This document shows, one piece after another, positions 1 to 12,240 of a stretch of 64,000 bases of DNA; the first letter of the stretch is position 1, and the number at the start of each line of letters is the position of its first letter. The position numbers were made by a program, and so were the translations under genes. The notes beneath the pieces were generated by a model. It saw nothing but the letters and a program-made list of their open reading frames with translations. It was not told the DNA's origin and did not search any database. The stretch comes from Limanda limanda (lineage: Eukaryota > Chordata > Actinopteri > Pleuronectiformes > Pleuronectidae). The DNA is taken from the NCBI RefSeq assembly GCF_963576545.1, contig NC_083648.1, positions 17,588,436-17,652,435 on the forward strand, in the 5' to 3' direction.

Positions 1-961
1 AACCTGTGTATTCATTTGAAACCTCATATTTCAAGTCTTAATAATGTCTTAATAATGTGGTGAGTTTGCTCTTGCAGTGGGTGTGTTGTAGGAACCTGCC
101 CTTTGCATTTTGTTTGTTCTCTTTCTGATAACTGTATTGACCGACTCTCGGCCTGGCCGTCCATTACTCGGTCCAGAATGCACTGCGGAGCCGAGCAAAC
201 ACTGATAGGTGTGGACTTGACTTAGGAACAACAGTTTGTACGATGGCAACAGAAACTCAGAGTAATGAGTAATTATTTAAATACGACATCTGTTTTTAAA
301 AATTTGAAAAAGGAGAAATTCGATGCACTCTACATGTTGTCTGAGATAATCAGAGTTATCACTTGTGTCCTGTTAGGTCTCTTCCGGTTCTTCCTAATTT
401 TCCTTTAAAAAATTTTAACACCATTATCCTAAATTTTTCTGTTTGCACCAAATCAAAGTGTTACAATCTATTTAAGTAACCCTTTAAACTAATTTTATTA
501 CAACATTTCCCCCTTAAATTGGTTTCAAAACTTAGAATATTTCAACCCTTTGCGCCAATATGACATATTAGTTTGTTCCAGAAGTTGTCATCGTGAACCT
601 GAATGAGACTCATCTCGGCGCCTTAAAACCCTCCCGCCTCTTAATTTCACTCTAGTTCAGGCCATCTTGAATCTTACCAGGAAGTGAGAGAACTTCCTCC
701 TACTTCCTTCTATTGGAAAACTCTTGTTTTAAACAGTTTTGTTACAACTTTATAAAATGTTGACACTGCGTCATTGTTACTGTGGTCAGAGAATTACATC
801 TAACGAGATCTCATAAGGGAAAGTCCAGACTGTAAGTAAGGAAATGTCATGAGTTTGTTGCCTTGACAGTGAAGGAGATCCAGGTTGAATCAGTTCCATT
901 GGTAGAACATCAAGGAAATGAAACTTCTGTTGGATATTCATATAGAGGAGACTTGTCTTAC
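1..961 (-). other. First intron of the claudin-18-like gene
   Basis: AT-rich intronic sequence following the exon-1 donor. I see no further claudin exon, no RNA gene and no clear repeat here. The short ORFs present have no recognisable domain. Confidence 0.6.
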
Positions 962-1181
962 CTGAGAAGCCCAGGAGGCCGTAGAGCGGACGACATTCGG
1001 TGAGTCCAGCGGAGGTCGTCTCACAGTTCTGCCACAGACCCTTGTAGGTGTAAACAGATGTCACCACCTCCCCCTGCCTGTCCTTCACACTCCAGTTGTT
1101 CATGGCTGTGGCTGCGATCAGGGCTGCTGCACCGATCAGGCCCAAAACGAATCCACCGTTCTGCAGAACCGAAGGCGCCAT
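962..1181 (-). CDS. cldn18: Claudin-18-like tight-junction protein, first coding exon (partial)
   Basis: Encodes 73 codons plus one base, read leftwards, ending at a GT donor (minus-strand GTAAGA from 961). Residues 9-27 form the first membrane helix. The claudin extracellular-loop signature follows: W30, GLW ending at W50, C53 and C63, with nine residues between the cysteines. The stretch TECRPLYGLLGF fits claudin-18 (human TECRPYFTILGL) better than the other claudins I can recall. Claudins are four-helix membrane proteins that seal or select ions at epithelial tight junctions. The later exons are not in the 961 bases left of the donor, so they lie outside the window. The start is the only ATG placing a short cytosolic N-terminus before the helix. 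Adjacent sox14 agrees with human 3q22, where CLDN18 and SOX14 are neighbours. Claudin family is certain; subtype is likely. Confidence 0.82.
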
Positions 1182-3253
1182 TGTGGTTTTCTCCTTCAGA
1201 AATCAGGAAAATATACCTGGCACAGCGAGTGTGTGCAGTGTAGGTTTGTGTCTGGTTTAAAAGATAGAAATCCTAATACTTAAAGTATAGCTGTTTATGT
1301 GAATGCGTTTGAAGAAGGAGGCAAAAGTGAGCAGGTATGTCGCGTGAGGATAAAGAATGAAACTGGGCAAAGGGGCGCTTTGTAGTCATGGTGGTGTTGG
1401 TGGGTGGAGGCGGTTGAGTTTCACCCAGTAGGTGATACACCCGAGTATGGGCAGGGCTACCTTGTGTTGAGACGTGTGGACACAGTGGTGATAGGCACAC
1501 CTGGCACCTAAATGAGAACTAACCGTTTTAATGTAAATACGGGAAACTGAATCACTGACTTCATGTAGGGCTTTCAGAGAGCTGATAACTGTTGGTCAGT
1601 GAGTTGATGCTGATTGGCCGCGTCAACACTCAAACACAAACTAAAAAGTGATGCATAACCAAATGTGTCACTTTATAAATAATGGATTACATACACAGGA
1701 CTGAAAACAAAACACATGATTACAGCAGATTCTCAATCAGGCCATGATCCTGAATAAAACATTTGAAGTGAAACAAGGAAAATTCAACGTTTTGCTCAAC
1801 GACACTGAAAGAAGATGAAAGCTCAACAACCCGTTGACTTTAAACTTGACAGTTCATCCTTCAGTCTCTTTTCCGGAGCTGCCGAGTGCCCCGTGGAAAC
1901 CAAGGATAAATAGCACGCTGATGTGATTACAACATCCACAATTAATGTTCAGCCGGTGACACTTGTTGAATTCTTCTGTGAGAAGGTTGAAAGGTGTCAA
2001 ATACAAAAACAACAGTCGGGTCAGTTCTAGTTTGCTTTCAATTGTCGCACACTGAGAATTAATAGTTTCAGTGTGGAGACTCATTTCCTGAAACAAACAG
2101 TGCCTCATGATGTCCATGATTCAGTTTTTCACCTTATCACTTTGTCCACAACTGCGCTGGTTTCTATTCTTCCCTTATCATCAGCCTGACTCGCTCTCAC
2201 TCACCAACACACAAGTGGACACACACTACTAACTCACGCTGTAGCCAACTCACACGATGATGGAAGTCAGTTTAAAACTCTTACGTTCATCCGCTTTCTT
2301 TGGACTGTTTGCATCATATTGATGTGTTTATCTTTTCTTAAGTCGTATATGAATCTCATCAGGAGACTTTAAGGTGGTTGAATTAAGTTACCTAGCTCAA
2401 GCAGTCAGAAACATGAAAACATATAAACCTCCTCAAGATTATCTTTATTGATTCCTGGGAACTTTTTATTACAACTGATGATATCTCAGTGACAGTAGAA
2501 AAATGTCCTGGTCCGGATCGTCCTTTAAACAAACTCTACAGTCAATTAAATGTCCAACTTCTCATAGATATTGTTCCTTGAATAACAACTGACTCTTAAA
2601 TGTAGATAGTTTAAAAAAAAATCTTTGTGAAAGTCCCTTGAAATAAACCAAAGACTGCAATTATAAGGCTTTATTTAAACCTGTATTTCAACAACACCAA
2701 CAAAACAGGCTGCAGACTACAGTATATAGGCAGACCTACATACTGACATACATACAGGTGTTACTGTCCAAATATAAGAGTGTATTAATTAAGAAATACA
2801 ATATAAGACTTACTGTTGTTTTGGGGCCTGGATAAACAGATGAACCACAGTCCTATATCCCTTATTTCCACAACAGCTGGATATTCATCTGACTCAGTTC
2901 GAACAGTTAAACGTGGGCCTATAGTGCAGCACTTTTTAAATTAAATTCTAGTCAAAAGAGTGACAAAACAGCATCTTAACACCCTCATCTTTACCCTGTA
3001 TTGACATGGAAAAGTACAGGGTAAATAGCACAGCTCTGAGATAATTAAACAGCAGGCCTTTAGAAATGTTTTAATTGCTGTGGAAACACTTAAATATTCC
3101 AATGGCATTTTAAATAAAGGTCAACAATTTTTCTGTTATATTTATTAGATTAGAAAACACGTTTTATTATAGCCCAGTTCTTTCTCTTTGTCTGTTACAT
3201 TGCATGGGAAGATCTTGTGCGTAAAACGTTCCCCGTTGTGTACGTGCGTCTTC
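1182..3253. other. Intergenic: cldn18 5' flank and sox14 3' flank
   Basis: About 2.1 kb between the claudin start codon and the sox14 stop, both on the minus strand. The right part is probably sox14 3'UTR, because minus-strand AATAAA signals lie at 3163-3168 and 3141-3146. The left part should hold the claudin promoter and 5'UTR. A minus ORF at 1854-2117 resembles no family I know and is not called as a gene. Confidence 0.5.
3141..3168 (-). promoter_or_regulatory. Candidate sox14 polyadenylation signals
   Basis: Two minus-strand AATAAA hexamers at 3163-3168 and 3141-3146, roughly 85-115 bases past the sox14 stop codon. Either could end the transcript; a longer 3'UTR is also possible. Confidence 0.45.
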
Positions 3254-4000
3254 CTACCCAGTCTGCACGCTGGATCCGGGGGAAGGATACGAGTCCATGC
3301 CGCTCTTGGTCATCCCTCCGGGGAAGAGAATATACGCCACCTGCGGGTGTAAACTGGCCGCAGACCAGGCACTACAGTTGCACGGCAGCATGTATCCCGG
3401 GCTGGAGGGTGACGGGTGGGTGTGGGTGTGCTGTCCGGGACACGCCAGTCCCCCCAGTCCCCCCATCCCGCCGGTCTGGTAGCCGAAGCTGTGCGCGCCG
3501 TAGGGCAGCGCGCCCCCGGCCAGGGAGTGCGGGATCTCCGCAACGCGCTGGACAGCTCCGGTGCTGAACTGCGCCACCGGCTCCAGCAGGAAGGAGGATG
3601 ATGAGGAGGAGGAGGAGGGAGCGAAGAGAGCCCGGGCTTTGTCCCCGGGGACGAGGAAGGAGTCCATGGCAAATCCCTTCAGGTGCTCCGCTGCCTCCCC
3701 GAGGAAAGACGGCAGCGGGAACAGGAAGCGGTCCCTCTTCAGGAGGCTCTTGGACTTGCGCCGGGGTCTGTACTTGTAGTCCGGGTGCTCCTTCATGTGC
3801 TGAGCCCGCAGCCTCTTGGCCTCGTCGATGTACGGACGCTTCTCGGAGTCGGAGAGCAGCTTCCACTCCGCGCCCAGTCTCTTGCTGATCTCGGAGTTGT
3901 GCATCTTCGGGTTCTCCTGGGCCATCTTTCGCCTCTGGCCTCTGGACCACACCATGAAGGCGTTCATGGGTCTCTTGATGTGATCTAAAGGTTTTGCCAT
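3254..4000 (-). CDS. sox14: SOX14, SoxB2 HMG-box transcriptional repressor
   Basis: Intronless 248-codon frame. The HMG box starts at [19 protein letters not shown] and runs through the DYKYRPRR end of the box, the SoxB signature. The C-terminal half keeps SOX14 landmarks: [17 protein letters not shown] and [15 protein letters not shown] and [12 protein letters not shown] separate it from SOX21, which has WSRAQRR and alanine tracts. The frame extends five codons upstream to an ATG at 4015 (MSTPE), but the ATG at 4000 ([11 protein letters not shown]) aligns with the mammalian start MSKPSDHIKRP, so I chose it. A serine run follows residue 120 and glycines are rich near residue 175; both are lineage-variable linkers. 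SOX14 binds DNA in the nucleus and acts in interneuron and hypothalamic development. Human SOX14 is 240 residues. Confidence 0.95.
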   Translation of the reverse strand: MAKPLDHIKRPMNAFMVWSRGQRRKMAQENPKMHNSEISKRLGAEWKLLSDSEKRPYIDEAKRLRAQHMKEHPDYKYRPRRKSKSLLKRDRFLFPLPSFLGEAAEHLKGFAMDSFLVPGDKARALFAPSSSSSSSSFLLEPVAQFSTGAVQRVAEIPHSLAGGALPYGAHSFGYQTGGMGGLGGLACPGQHTHTHPSPSSPGYMLPCNCSAWSAASLHPQVAYILFPGGMTKSGMDSYPSPGSSVQTG

Positions 4001-5173
4001 TTCAGGAGTTGACACATTAATTAATTAAAAAAGTTCACTCAGATCCTACTACTCTTAACTAAGTCACCTGTCCAAAAAGCGCATGCTCCTCCCGTGCGTA
4101 AAAGGAAGAAGTATCAAAGATTATTTGACTCAAGAGTTATTTTCTGTTTCTTTGTAAAGTTGAAACTATAATTCCGAACAGAGCGAAGCTTTTGCACCAG
4201 GTGGATCTGAAAACGGCACAAGGCGCAAAGCCTGGGCGCATGAATGGGAGTCACACGGGACCAAGTTGGAAGCTTGTTATGGATGATGCTGGGCATGTCA
4301 ACCACTCATCACCACACCACTGTCACGGCGAGCCAAGCCAATGGGAATGAGAGGGAGCACAGTAATCCCCTCACAAAAAAGTGACTGTACAACATTTCTG
4401 AGGGACTCCCTCCTCTCCAAACAGTTTAGTCCCTCCAAAGCTCCGCTGAGACAGGCAGGCAGGAAACCAGGGGAGAAAGCAATCTGCTGCATAACATAAG
4501 CAGAAAACTACAAATTAAAAGGTTTTGGGATCGGGCAGCATGGAGGGTATTTTTAACTGCAGCTGCTCAGAGACCTATAAAGTCCTACATGGCTCATTCG
4601 CTCAATAATGAAGTCTATTTCAGACGAACCCAGAGAAAGTAGCTGTTTAACTCATTTAAAACCATCTAATTACCGCAGGGCTGCACAGAGTGTTATAGAA
4701 ATACAGTGCTGATGTACATTCTTTATAGACACCTAATTATGTGCCTATACATTTTTGGTTTTATTTAGATTTTTCTCAGTTAGTAATAATTCTAAAAGTT
4801 TATTAAAATAAAATAATTATTTCAAGGAAACTCCAAAACCCAACAACGCTGAGGTAAAATAACTGTCTCTGGTTGGGTTTTCGATATATTGTCTAGTCCT
4901 GGAATCTTTATTTGGAATTGCAGATCAGCAAAATAAAGTGTTATCCCACAATGTTTACACCCAAATGTTGTTGGAAAGCTTTCTCCAGGCTACAAGAATT
5001 TAAACTCCTGTTGGAAAAATGGACGCAACGGCATCATGGACTCAGGCTTAAACTCATCTCAAGCTTATGGTTGCAGAATGTAACTACCACACAGTTGCTA
5101 AAACTCCCACATTCCCAGAAGACATTACCATGTCTCTACATTAAAACAAAGTTAAATGAAAACGTTCAGGGGT

Positions 5174-5175
<2 letters not shown>

Positions 5176-5219
<44 letters not shown>
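5176..5219. repeat. (GT)22 microsatellite
   Basis: Uninterrupted GT dinucleotide run upstream of sox14. Confidence 0.97.
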
Positions 5220-5221
<2 letters not shown>

Positions 5222-5558
5222 GCTCTGCTCCCTCAGTTTTCACTCTTGCTCTCTTAAAAACTTGCCTTCAAAATTGCCTCATTTAAATTCTTTCCCATGA
5301 TGCCATGCGGGTGTCATATATATTAATATGTGCACAAGTGTCTCCCCTCTCCCTCCTCCATAGTCGACAAAATCAATATTAATCACAACCATAATTCACT
5401 GGCCCGGCTGACTGCATTGATTGTTACAGTTTTCATAATTACTAAACCTTATCTGATCAAACATATGCTTTAGGCATCTCATCTGTTATTGAAATGACAT
5501 TGATGGAGAAATGCCGGAGCAATAACTTAAGTACGAACTATATACAGAATACTGTGTA

Positions 5559-5564
<6 letters not shown>

Positions 5565-5595
<31 letters not shown>
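5565..5595. repeat. (GT)n microsatellite
   Basis: Short, nearly pure GT run with TTTG interruptions at both edges. Confidence 0.9.
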
Positions 5596-5598
<3 letters not shown>

Positions 5599-7735
5599 TG
5601 TACTCAGTGGAAAATGTAGGTGCTTATAGGTAATAAGAGGGGATTACTGTATGGAGTATATACACAGGAAGCTCATTTTTACAAGGAGGATCGGTCGGTT
5701 GAAGCTCCGGGTTTATAGGTTTTTATGTTTTGGTAGCGGTGATGAACTCAGATATCAGCTGAGGAGGAGGCCTTTATTTCATTTGCCCCCCACATTCAAA
5801 GGCACAGTGGGCCTCTTCAAAGGCAAAATAAATGGACACTGAAGATCCAGTGGCGCGCGCCGCGTCATTGCTGGCGCTGATAAGACATTTTCAGAGAATG
5901 TTTTTTCTGCAGGTTTTCTTAAGAGCAGACGGGCTGGAGGGATAAAGTGAGTGGCAGCAGGGGTCAGACAGTTGATCTGTCTCCTTGTGGCTGTGCTGTT
6001 ATCTCCTGTGCTGTAGGTTCAGGCCTGGCCCACAGGAGGCCCCCACCACCACACAGAGACAATGATTACTTCCACAGAGGGACCATGTTCTAGAGAGTTT
6101 TCAACAGTGAGGAGAAAAACTGTCTGAGAACAACAACACAAGAGGTGGAGGACATGAAGGTCAGTTCGGAGAAATGATCTGTTTTCTTGTTGCCTTTGTC
6201 AAGATTTATTGTTTCATATTGCACAAAAACTTTAGCTGTTTCCATTTAGCTGAGGAGAAAAGCACAGAGGGTACGTGTTTTTTGTGTACTAGTCAGTGTT
6301 TGGTTTGACTTCTAAGAAAGGGCAGCATTTCAACTCTGGAGAGATGAGGGAGGGGAGAAACGGGTAATAAGAAAAACTGCCAGCAGCACAAAATGGCTGT
6401 CGTAATCCGGTTATCCCCCGGGCTCTAAAGATACTGGTCCTCTCCTTAGGAGACTATCTTTTCTTCTTATGTCAAAACTGTCCTCCATGCACTCAGGTGG
6501 ATTAAGGAGTCACACTGTAGAAAGAAATTGACAGGTACAGAAAGACCTGGGGGTGAAAAGGAAATGAAAGATGACACAGAGAGGCCGACCGGTCGCTCAG
6601 GCCAGGGGAGTGTGCCAGGGTCTGACAAGAAAAGAATCTACTACATGCGGGAGAGAAAAAAAACGCTGATGGTTCCGACTAATTGACTGCATTGATTAAC
6701 CGAATAATTATTGATAAATCGAATGACTGATTACATCTCTTAATCTTTAGAATTGGCTTTTCTTTCTAAAAATGGCTGAAGTGTACGGCTGTGTATGGGA
6801 CTCAGGTTATATTAGATTTGATGTCAGCTCTGCAGCAGTGTCCATTATTAAAACTCACTTAGAGCAGATCACAGAGGGATAATATATGCATATCATCTTA
6901 CATTGATGCAAAAGACCTCAACAAAAGACTCCACGTTACACTACATGTGAAGCAATCTACATCCTTTCATATGGACATGAGTTGATAATTTTAACATTAA
7001 TAAATAATCCAGGAATCCAGGAATGTCTGGAAAGAGATATTGACACTAGATTGTCATGGTGAAATAAAATAAATTTATATTCAAATTGTCTTGCTTTTAA
7101 AATGTTAAAAATGTAATCTAATTGTTGTCTATATTCATTAGATGTCCCACATTTACTACAAAGCAAAGTCGAATATTGTTGATGCATTTTTCCCCACTCC
7201 TAGACTTGACTGAATATAGTAAACCAATAACACATACATTTAAACTTGTCTCATAACTGTCAAAGAAGTTCACGGTACCAGTCTGAGGCCCAGGTCCTCA
7301 TGGTGGCCCCTGGCTCAAGTTGGCATGAACTTTGATTTGAGCGACTTAACTTCTCCCACCCCCAGGTCTACACTGGAGTTGTCCTATTGTATAATAACCT
7401 GGTGAATGGCTTTCTATCTGATTATGTGGAAAGTTCAGATGCACTCACACTTCAAATTTTGTCATTTCAGCTCCAAATAAATTCACTGAAATCCAAAACC
7501 CGCATTGAAGTCTGACAAGAGTCTCTGACACTCCATTAGGAGACATTTCAGGGGGAAAATCCCCGAGATTTTCATTGCTCCGGGGGGATTTCACTAAATC
7601 TTGTGCTTATTCTCGTGATACTTAGGAGAAGTTAAGCAGTTTTAATAGCTTTCCTCTTGACACATTGATGGTGGAATATGCTGCGGCTCTGTGGCAGATA
7701 GCTTCAATCCTGAGGAGCTGAGCAGGAGAGGGAGG

Positions 7736-7739
<4 letters not shown>

Positions 7740-7830
<91 letters not shown>

Positions 7831-7831
7831 G
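7740..7831. repeat. (AG)40 microsatellite followed by a poly-G run
   Basis: About 80 bases of pure AG followed directly by 11 G. It is strand-asymmetric: purines on plus, pyrimidines on minus. It could form triplex DNA and is likely to be length-polymorphic or misassembled. Confidence 0.97.
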
Positions 7832-9918
7832 TCTGCTAGTCTCTGCCTGCCTCTACACTTTCATAAGGCCCCGTCTAGGCTAAATTAATGCACTTCCTAC
7901 AACATCTGGGGATAAAACCTGAGGAGCACATTATCAGCCGGCTTGTGATACAACCGAGTCAGCAGTCAATGAGATACATTTGCAACCAGGCATTTGTCAG
8001 CGACTCAGTGTGACAGAGGCAGGAGATTTAAAATGTCCTGCAGTAAATTAAGTGCTGCTGGAGAAGTGAAAGGTGCCGGCTAAGCAGGCGGGCGCTTACT
8101 TTAAATGACAGACGGGGTGATGATGGTGTGGTGATGGAGGCAGCAGGGGAACTGAACCCGGTTAAGAAGTGGTAGGGTTTCTGAGTGTGGCTGTGCTCCA
8201 GTAGATTTAAAAAGGTTTAGTGTTAAAGTTCTTTGACAGAAAGGGTTCTGAGTCACAGGTTGTGACAGAGAAGAGGTTTCAAACAGAACAACACCATAAA
8301 GGCAGGTAGGGGTTTCAACATGAATGTGGCTGAGTGACACAGGTTGTGGTGAGAAAGCAGGTGTAAGACAACAGAGGTCAGCTTCAGGCGGACAGGAAGT
8401 CAACTCTTCTGCCCCCAAAATAAAAGGCAGAGAGGTCAGCTCAAGGTTTTCTAGCTCAAAGAAGAACATTAATCTGAGTCTTGGTGATTGAACAGACCCT
8501 TATATACTTCAGGGTCTTCAAGGTCTCCATAAGTAGTTGTCAACTTCGTTCTGTGGGAGAATTGGTCAGAGATGAGTGAACTGGAAGCCATGGCATAGTC
8601 AAAAGAACACAGGGAAGAACCAGGAAAGAAAAACAAACAACAAGAAAAAGGTTTGACATAATAATGCTAATAATAACAACAACAACATAATTGTAACTGA
8701 AACACAGAACTTCAGGGATCTTACTGTACCTGTGTTTTCATAAGCTGGGAGCTCAGTGTGTGTTTTTATCTATGAAAAAGCTAGTTACTTAATCTTCAAG
8801 ATAAAAGGTATTTAGCTTTACTTGAGTTATCAGTGACAGCTCAAACCTTTATCATCTTTTATTACTTCATTCCCTCATCTCTCTATTGTCAAGCTCCACA
8901 TTTAATAGAATTGTCTTTGCACATATTCAATCTAACTTTTTTCATAGCCAACTGTAGTATTTTCTTCATTTTAATTGAGTTTCTTACTTTGGCGAGACTT
9001 GAAATTTGATTGGAATCCTCTCTGACCAGGCTGTAATTGAAAAACAAAAAAGAAATAAAGGAGTCTAAAGGGCCTTATATAAGAGCTCTTGAAGCACTTT
9101 AACAAGAGACCACTGAGTACTCAGTGAAGTACAAGGTGAGCACTTACAATTTAAACCATTAGCAACAAGCCTTTAAATAACCTCACATGCAGCATCTGTG
9201 TGTGGTTTAACTGTTTATATATATCCTAAATGCATTGACCCATAAAAAATAAGAGAATAATAAAATAAAGGCAGAGTATGGTCTTGATTCACATGCATGT
9301 TACCAATTTCCGCCAGCAATTTCTTCTGGTTAACACTTATAATGTAGCGTGTGAAATGAAAAGAAATGTGGTTTCACAGAAAGTGGAAATAACATGAAAA
9401 GACATTAAAAAAAAACACTGGTATGGTCCTGGAGTGTTATCACTCTCCCTTGCTTCTTCTCTCTGAGAAACCGGATTACAGCATCCATTTAATAAACTGG
9501 GAATGATCAAAAACCACTATTCTCATTCATAGCAGAACAGAAGCCCCTTTTGCCATATTAAGACCGTGGGTACAGGAAAGAAGCCCTTAACATATATAGA
9601 AACTTGCACACTTCATAGTATGAAGCCTCTACAAATGACAGAGCGTGGTGCCACTAAGAGGCTTATGGAAATAATGGGAGTAGTGTAGCTCCCGGGGTGA
9701 TGATATGCTTGCGGCAACAGAAAGGGAAAGAGACTGGTATTTACGGAGATATCTGCCGGTCCCGTGTTAAGCAGAGCAGTGGCCGTCCTGAGCCAGACTG
9801 GAGGGAGGGAGGCAGAGATGCTGTCACAACAGCAAGCTCAGATAAGCCCCAACTGGGTGAAGACAGAAAGGCATTAAGTGAGCATATTTTTTAAGTCGTC
9901 TGATGTTCCTCCGCCGCC

Positions 9919-10434
9919 GCTGGAGAGTGAGCCTGTGTACTGAATAATAAGGATAGGCAGATGCTTAAGAGCCACAACATATGACTGAATACATGTGTAA
10001 GCATGTTTTTTCAGCTCTTGGATTTCGGATGAGTTGCCCTTCAGCGCAGGTGTAGCTGCGGAACTAGTTTTCTATTTTTTATCAAAACTGGTAACGTGTG
10101 CTCAGGCAAACTACACCTTACGGACATTATATGTCTACTATAACAAGTGGGACACCAGACTCAAGCTCACTTTTGAGCTGGAGAGTGAGCCTGTGTACTG
10201 AATAATAAGGATAGGCAGATGCTTAAGAGCCACAACATATGACTGAATACATGTGTAAGCATGTTTTTTCAGCTCTTGGATTTCGGATGAGTTGCCCTTC
10301 AGCGCAGGTGTAGCTGCGGAACTAGTTTTCTATTTTTTATCAAAACTGGTAACGTGTGCTCAGGCAAACTACACCTTACGGACATTATATGTCTACTATA
10401 ACAAGTGGGACACCAGACTCAAGCTCACTTTTGA
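9919..10434. repeat. Perfect 258-bp direct tandem duplication
   Basis: Copy 1 (9919-10176) and copy 2 (10177-10434) abut with no spacer. Reading both copies in parallel I found no difference over 258 bases. The unit starts GCTGGAGAGTGAGCC and ends CAAGCTCACTTTTGA. It contains no recognisable gene. Identity implies a very recent duplication or an assembly duplication. Confidence 0.95.
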
Positions 10435-10669
10435 ATTTAAGAGACTACCTAATCTGTGCAGTGTACAGGAAAATGTCCCTTGTGCACAAAATAGCATGTA
10501 TAGCTAGAAATATTACAAAATAAATAGTAACCCTTAAGAGTCGAGAGGAGAGGAGATTGCTCGGTCAATCATTTCTGGTATTAAATTGTTATTAAAGCAA
10601 AAGGGCAACTACATCCCAAGAGAGCAATAGAGAAAAAATATACACATGTTGAAAAGGTCGAAAAGTACT

Positions 10670-10741
10670 GGGCTCGTCCGGGATTTGAACCCGGGACCTC
10701 TCGCACCCAAAGCGAGAATCATACCCCTAGACCAACGAGCC
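10670..10741 (-). tRNA. tRNA-Pro (anticodon TGG)
   Basis: Minus-strand 72-nt sequence with a GGCTCGT/ACGAGCC acceptor stem, discriminator C, D arm GGTCTAGGGGTAT, anticodon arm CTCGC-TTTGGGT-GCGAG, and a T arm with GGTTCAAATCC. The loop gives anticodon TGG, reading proline CCN codons. It has no intron and matches the vertebrate tRNA-Pro sequence I recall throughout. On the minus strand the transcript is followed by the base run 5'-AGTACTTTTCGACC, whose T run (AAAAG on plus at 10660-10665) can serve as the RNA polymerase III terminator. A and B boxes are internal and intact, so it looks functional. Confidence 0.97.
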
Positions 10742-12240
10742 ACATGCATGTTTGTCCAATCATAGACTATAAATCCCTCTCTACCAATATTTTTACTGAC
10801 TGCAGGGATTTGGGAAAACAGAAAGATAGTGTAGAAGCGTCATCCCTCACTAGCAGTTCTAGCTAACTATCCTAGTCAGAGCTAGCATTAGCTTAATCTA
10901 CACGGGAAAAACTCCTGTCAGCTTTCAAATCAGCTTAAATTACCAAAGGGCCCTTTCATAAATATTAGCTGTTGCAGCTGTAGTAAACATACCTGCCTTC
11001 ATTTTGTTTCTATCCCAGAACAGTAGCTGTCCCACTGGTGGTTTGTTTGTTTTAACCTTGTTCAAAGAATCGTCCTGAATCTTTCACAAGGAGCCTTAGC
11101 ACCCTCTTCTGGTCGTCTATCATCAAGGCACGTTAAAAGGAACCAACATTTAAATATTTAAATCGTACCCTGGTCTTCACTATTACTTTATATGGGATAT
11201 GGTCTGTTTTATTTTAAGACTGCAGTGTTAAATAACTTATTATTAATTGTCTTATTAATATCTAATCACATCTATTGTAATCGTGTTGCTGTATGAGTAT
11301 TACATATGTATTCATGGCAAATAAATACTAAGAGGACCCTTTAGGCCAGCATATTATGGCAGGTAATTGAAGTTAATTGGGTGTTTTAATAGCCATGAGA
11401 GCACATCCAACTGCTGCGCAGAAGTGAACTGCACAGGATTAATTTAATTTAATTTAATTTTACACCTGTGGTTTGTGAATTAGCTCCAAACTGTTCATAT
11501 CCTAGTCTGTTGCAAAACAGTGATATAACAAAACTGTAGAAACCTAAAGGATCTATTAATTAATGTACTTATGAGCAGAAAACTGCAATATTCCACCCAG
11601 GATATTCATATCTCTGATATTGTTATTCTCAAATCTGTAATATTATCAAAGTTACACAACATAGTGTGTCAAACTGCAAACTAAGGCTGGGCAATAAAAC
11701 AATATCAATAAGTATCACAATATAATTTTCATCAGTAGCAATATAACGAAAGTCTGAAATATAATGATATAACACTCATGCATTGTGCTTGCACAGTGAG
11801 GAGATACATCACATAATTGATTGAACACAGATTTGTTAAGTGTTTGTTAAAAGAAATAAGAGGGAGACATTTATCCTGATATTCATCAAATCAGACTGAT
11901 GTAAACATGTTTTATCTAGATACCATTTCCGGCCACAACTCAAGCCATACTAAAAACTATTCTCACACTGAACTAGTCAATATGTCAGTCATCAACATTT
12001 TTAAATGATAAATGAAGATAAAGTTTGAGTTGCAGGCTTTTTGAGAACTTCCAATACTCCCCTCAAACCCCACTGTTGTTAATAAGTGTGTTTTAGTTGC
12101 AGATATAATAATAACAGTGTGTTTTGGTTGCTGTTATAATAACAATATAGTGTTTTAGTTGCTGTTATAATGATAACAGTGTGTATTAGTGAAGTTGTAG
12201 TTGCAGTTCAAATGATAACTGTGAGAGATCGGTGTCGGTG
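10742..12240. other. Intergenic between tRNA-Pro and septin 2
   Basis: AT-rich. A GCTAA/TTAGC cluster lies at about 10850-10905. At 11685-11790 a degenerate stretch (ctgggcaataaaacaatatcaataagtatc and onward is the pattern, read as GGGCAATAAAACAATATC) resembles an old fish interspersed repeat. No coding exon is seen. Confidence 0.5.
12085..12222. repeat. Imperfect minisatellite just upstream of septin 2 exon 1
   Basis: Three to four diverged copies of a unit of about 31-33 bases containing TGTTTTAGTTGC, TATAATAA and TAACAGTG. It ends shortly before the presumed septin 2 transcription start. Confidence 0.7.

Larger units (their letters stand above)
4016..9918. other. Gene-free region upstream of sox14
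   Basis: 5.9 kb with no convincing coding exon on either strand. It contains the microsatellites listed separately. Stretches of balanced, complex sequence at about 5300-5520, 5740-5880 and 7850-8100 look unlike the AT-rich background and are candidate enhancers of the developmental regulator sox14. That is inference from position and texture only. A long minus ORF at 8101-8469 has no recognisable domain. Confidence 0.5.

Noticed and set aside
49..249. Minus ORF left of cldn18 exon 1, considered as claudin exon 2
   Set aside because: Contains no membrane helix and none of the claudin second-exon motifs.
3217..3988. Several long ORFs on both strands overlapping sox14
   Set aside because: They are other-frame shadows of the GC-rich sox14 exon, and none resembles a known protein.
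8101..8469. 122-codon minus ORF upstream of sox14
   Set aside because: No recognisable domain, no splice partner and low-complexity composition; likely chance.
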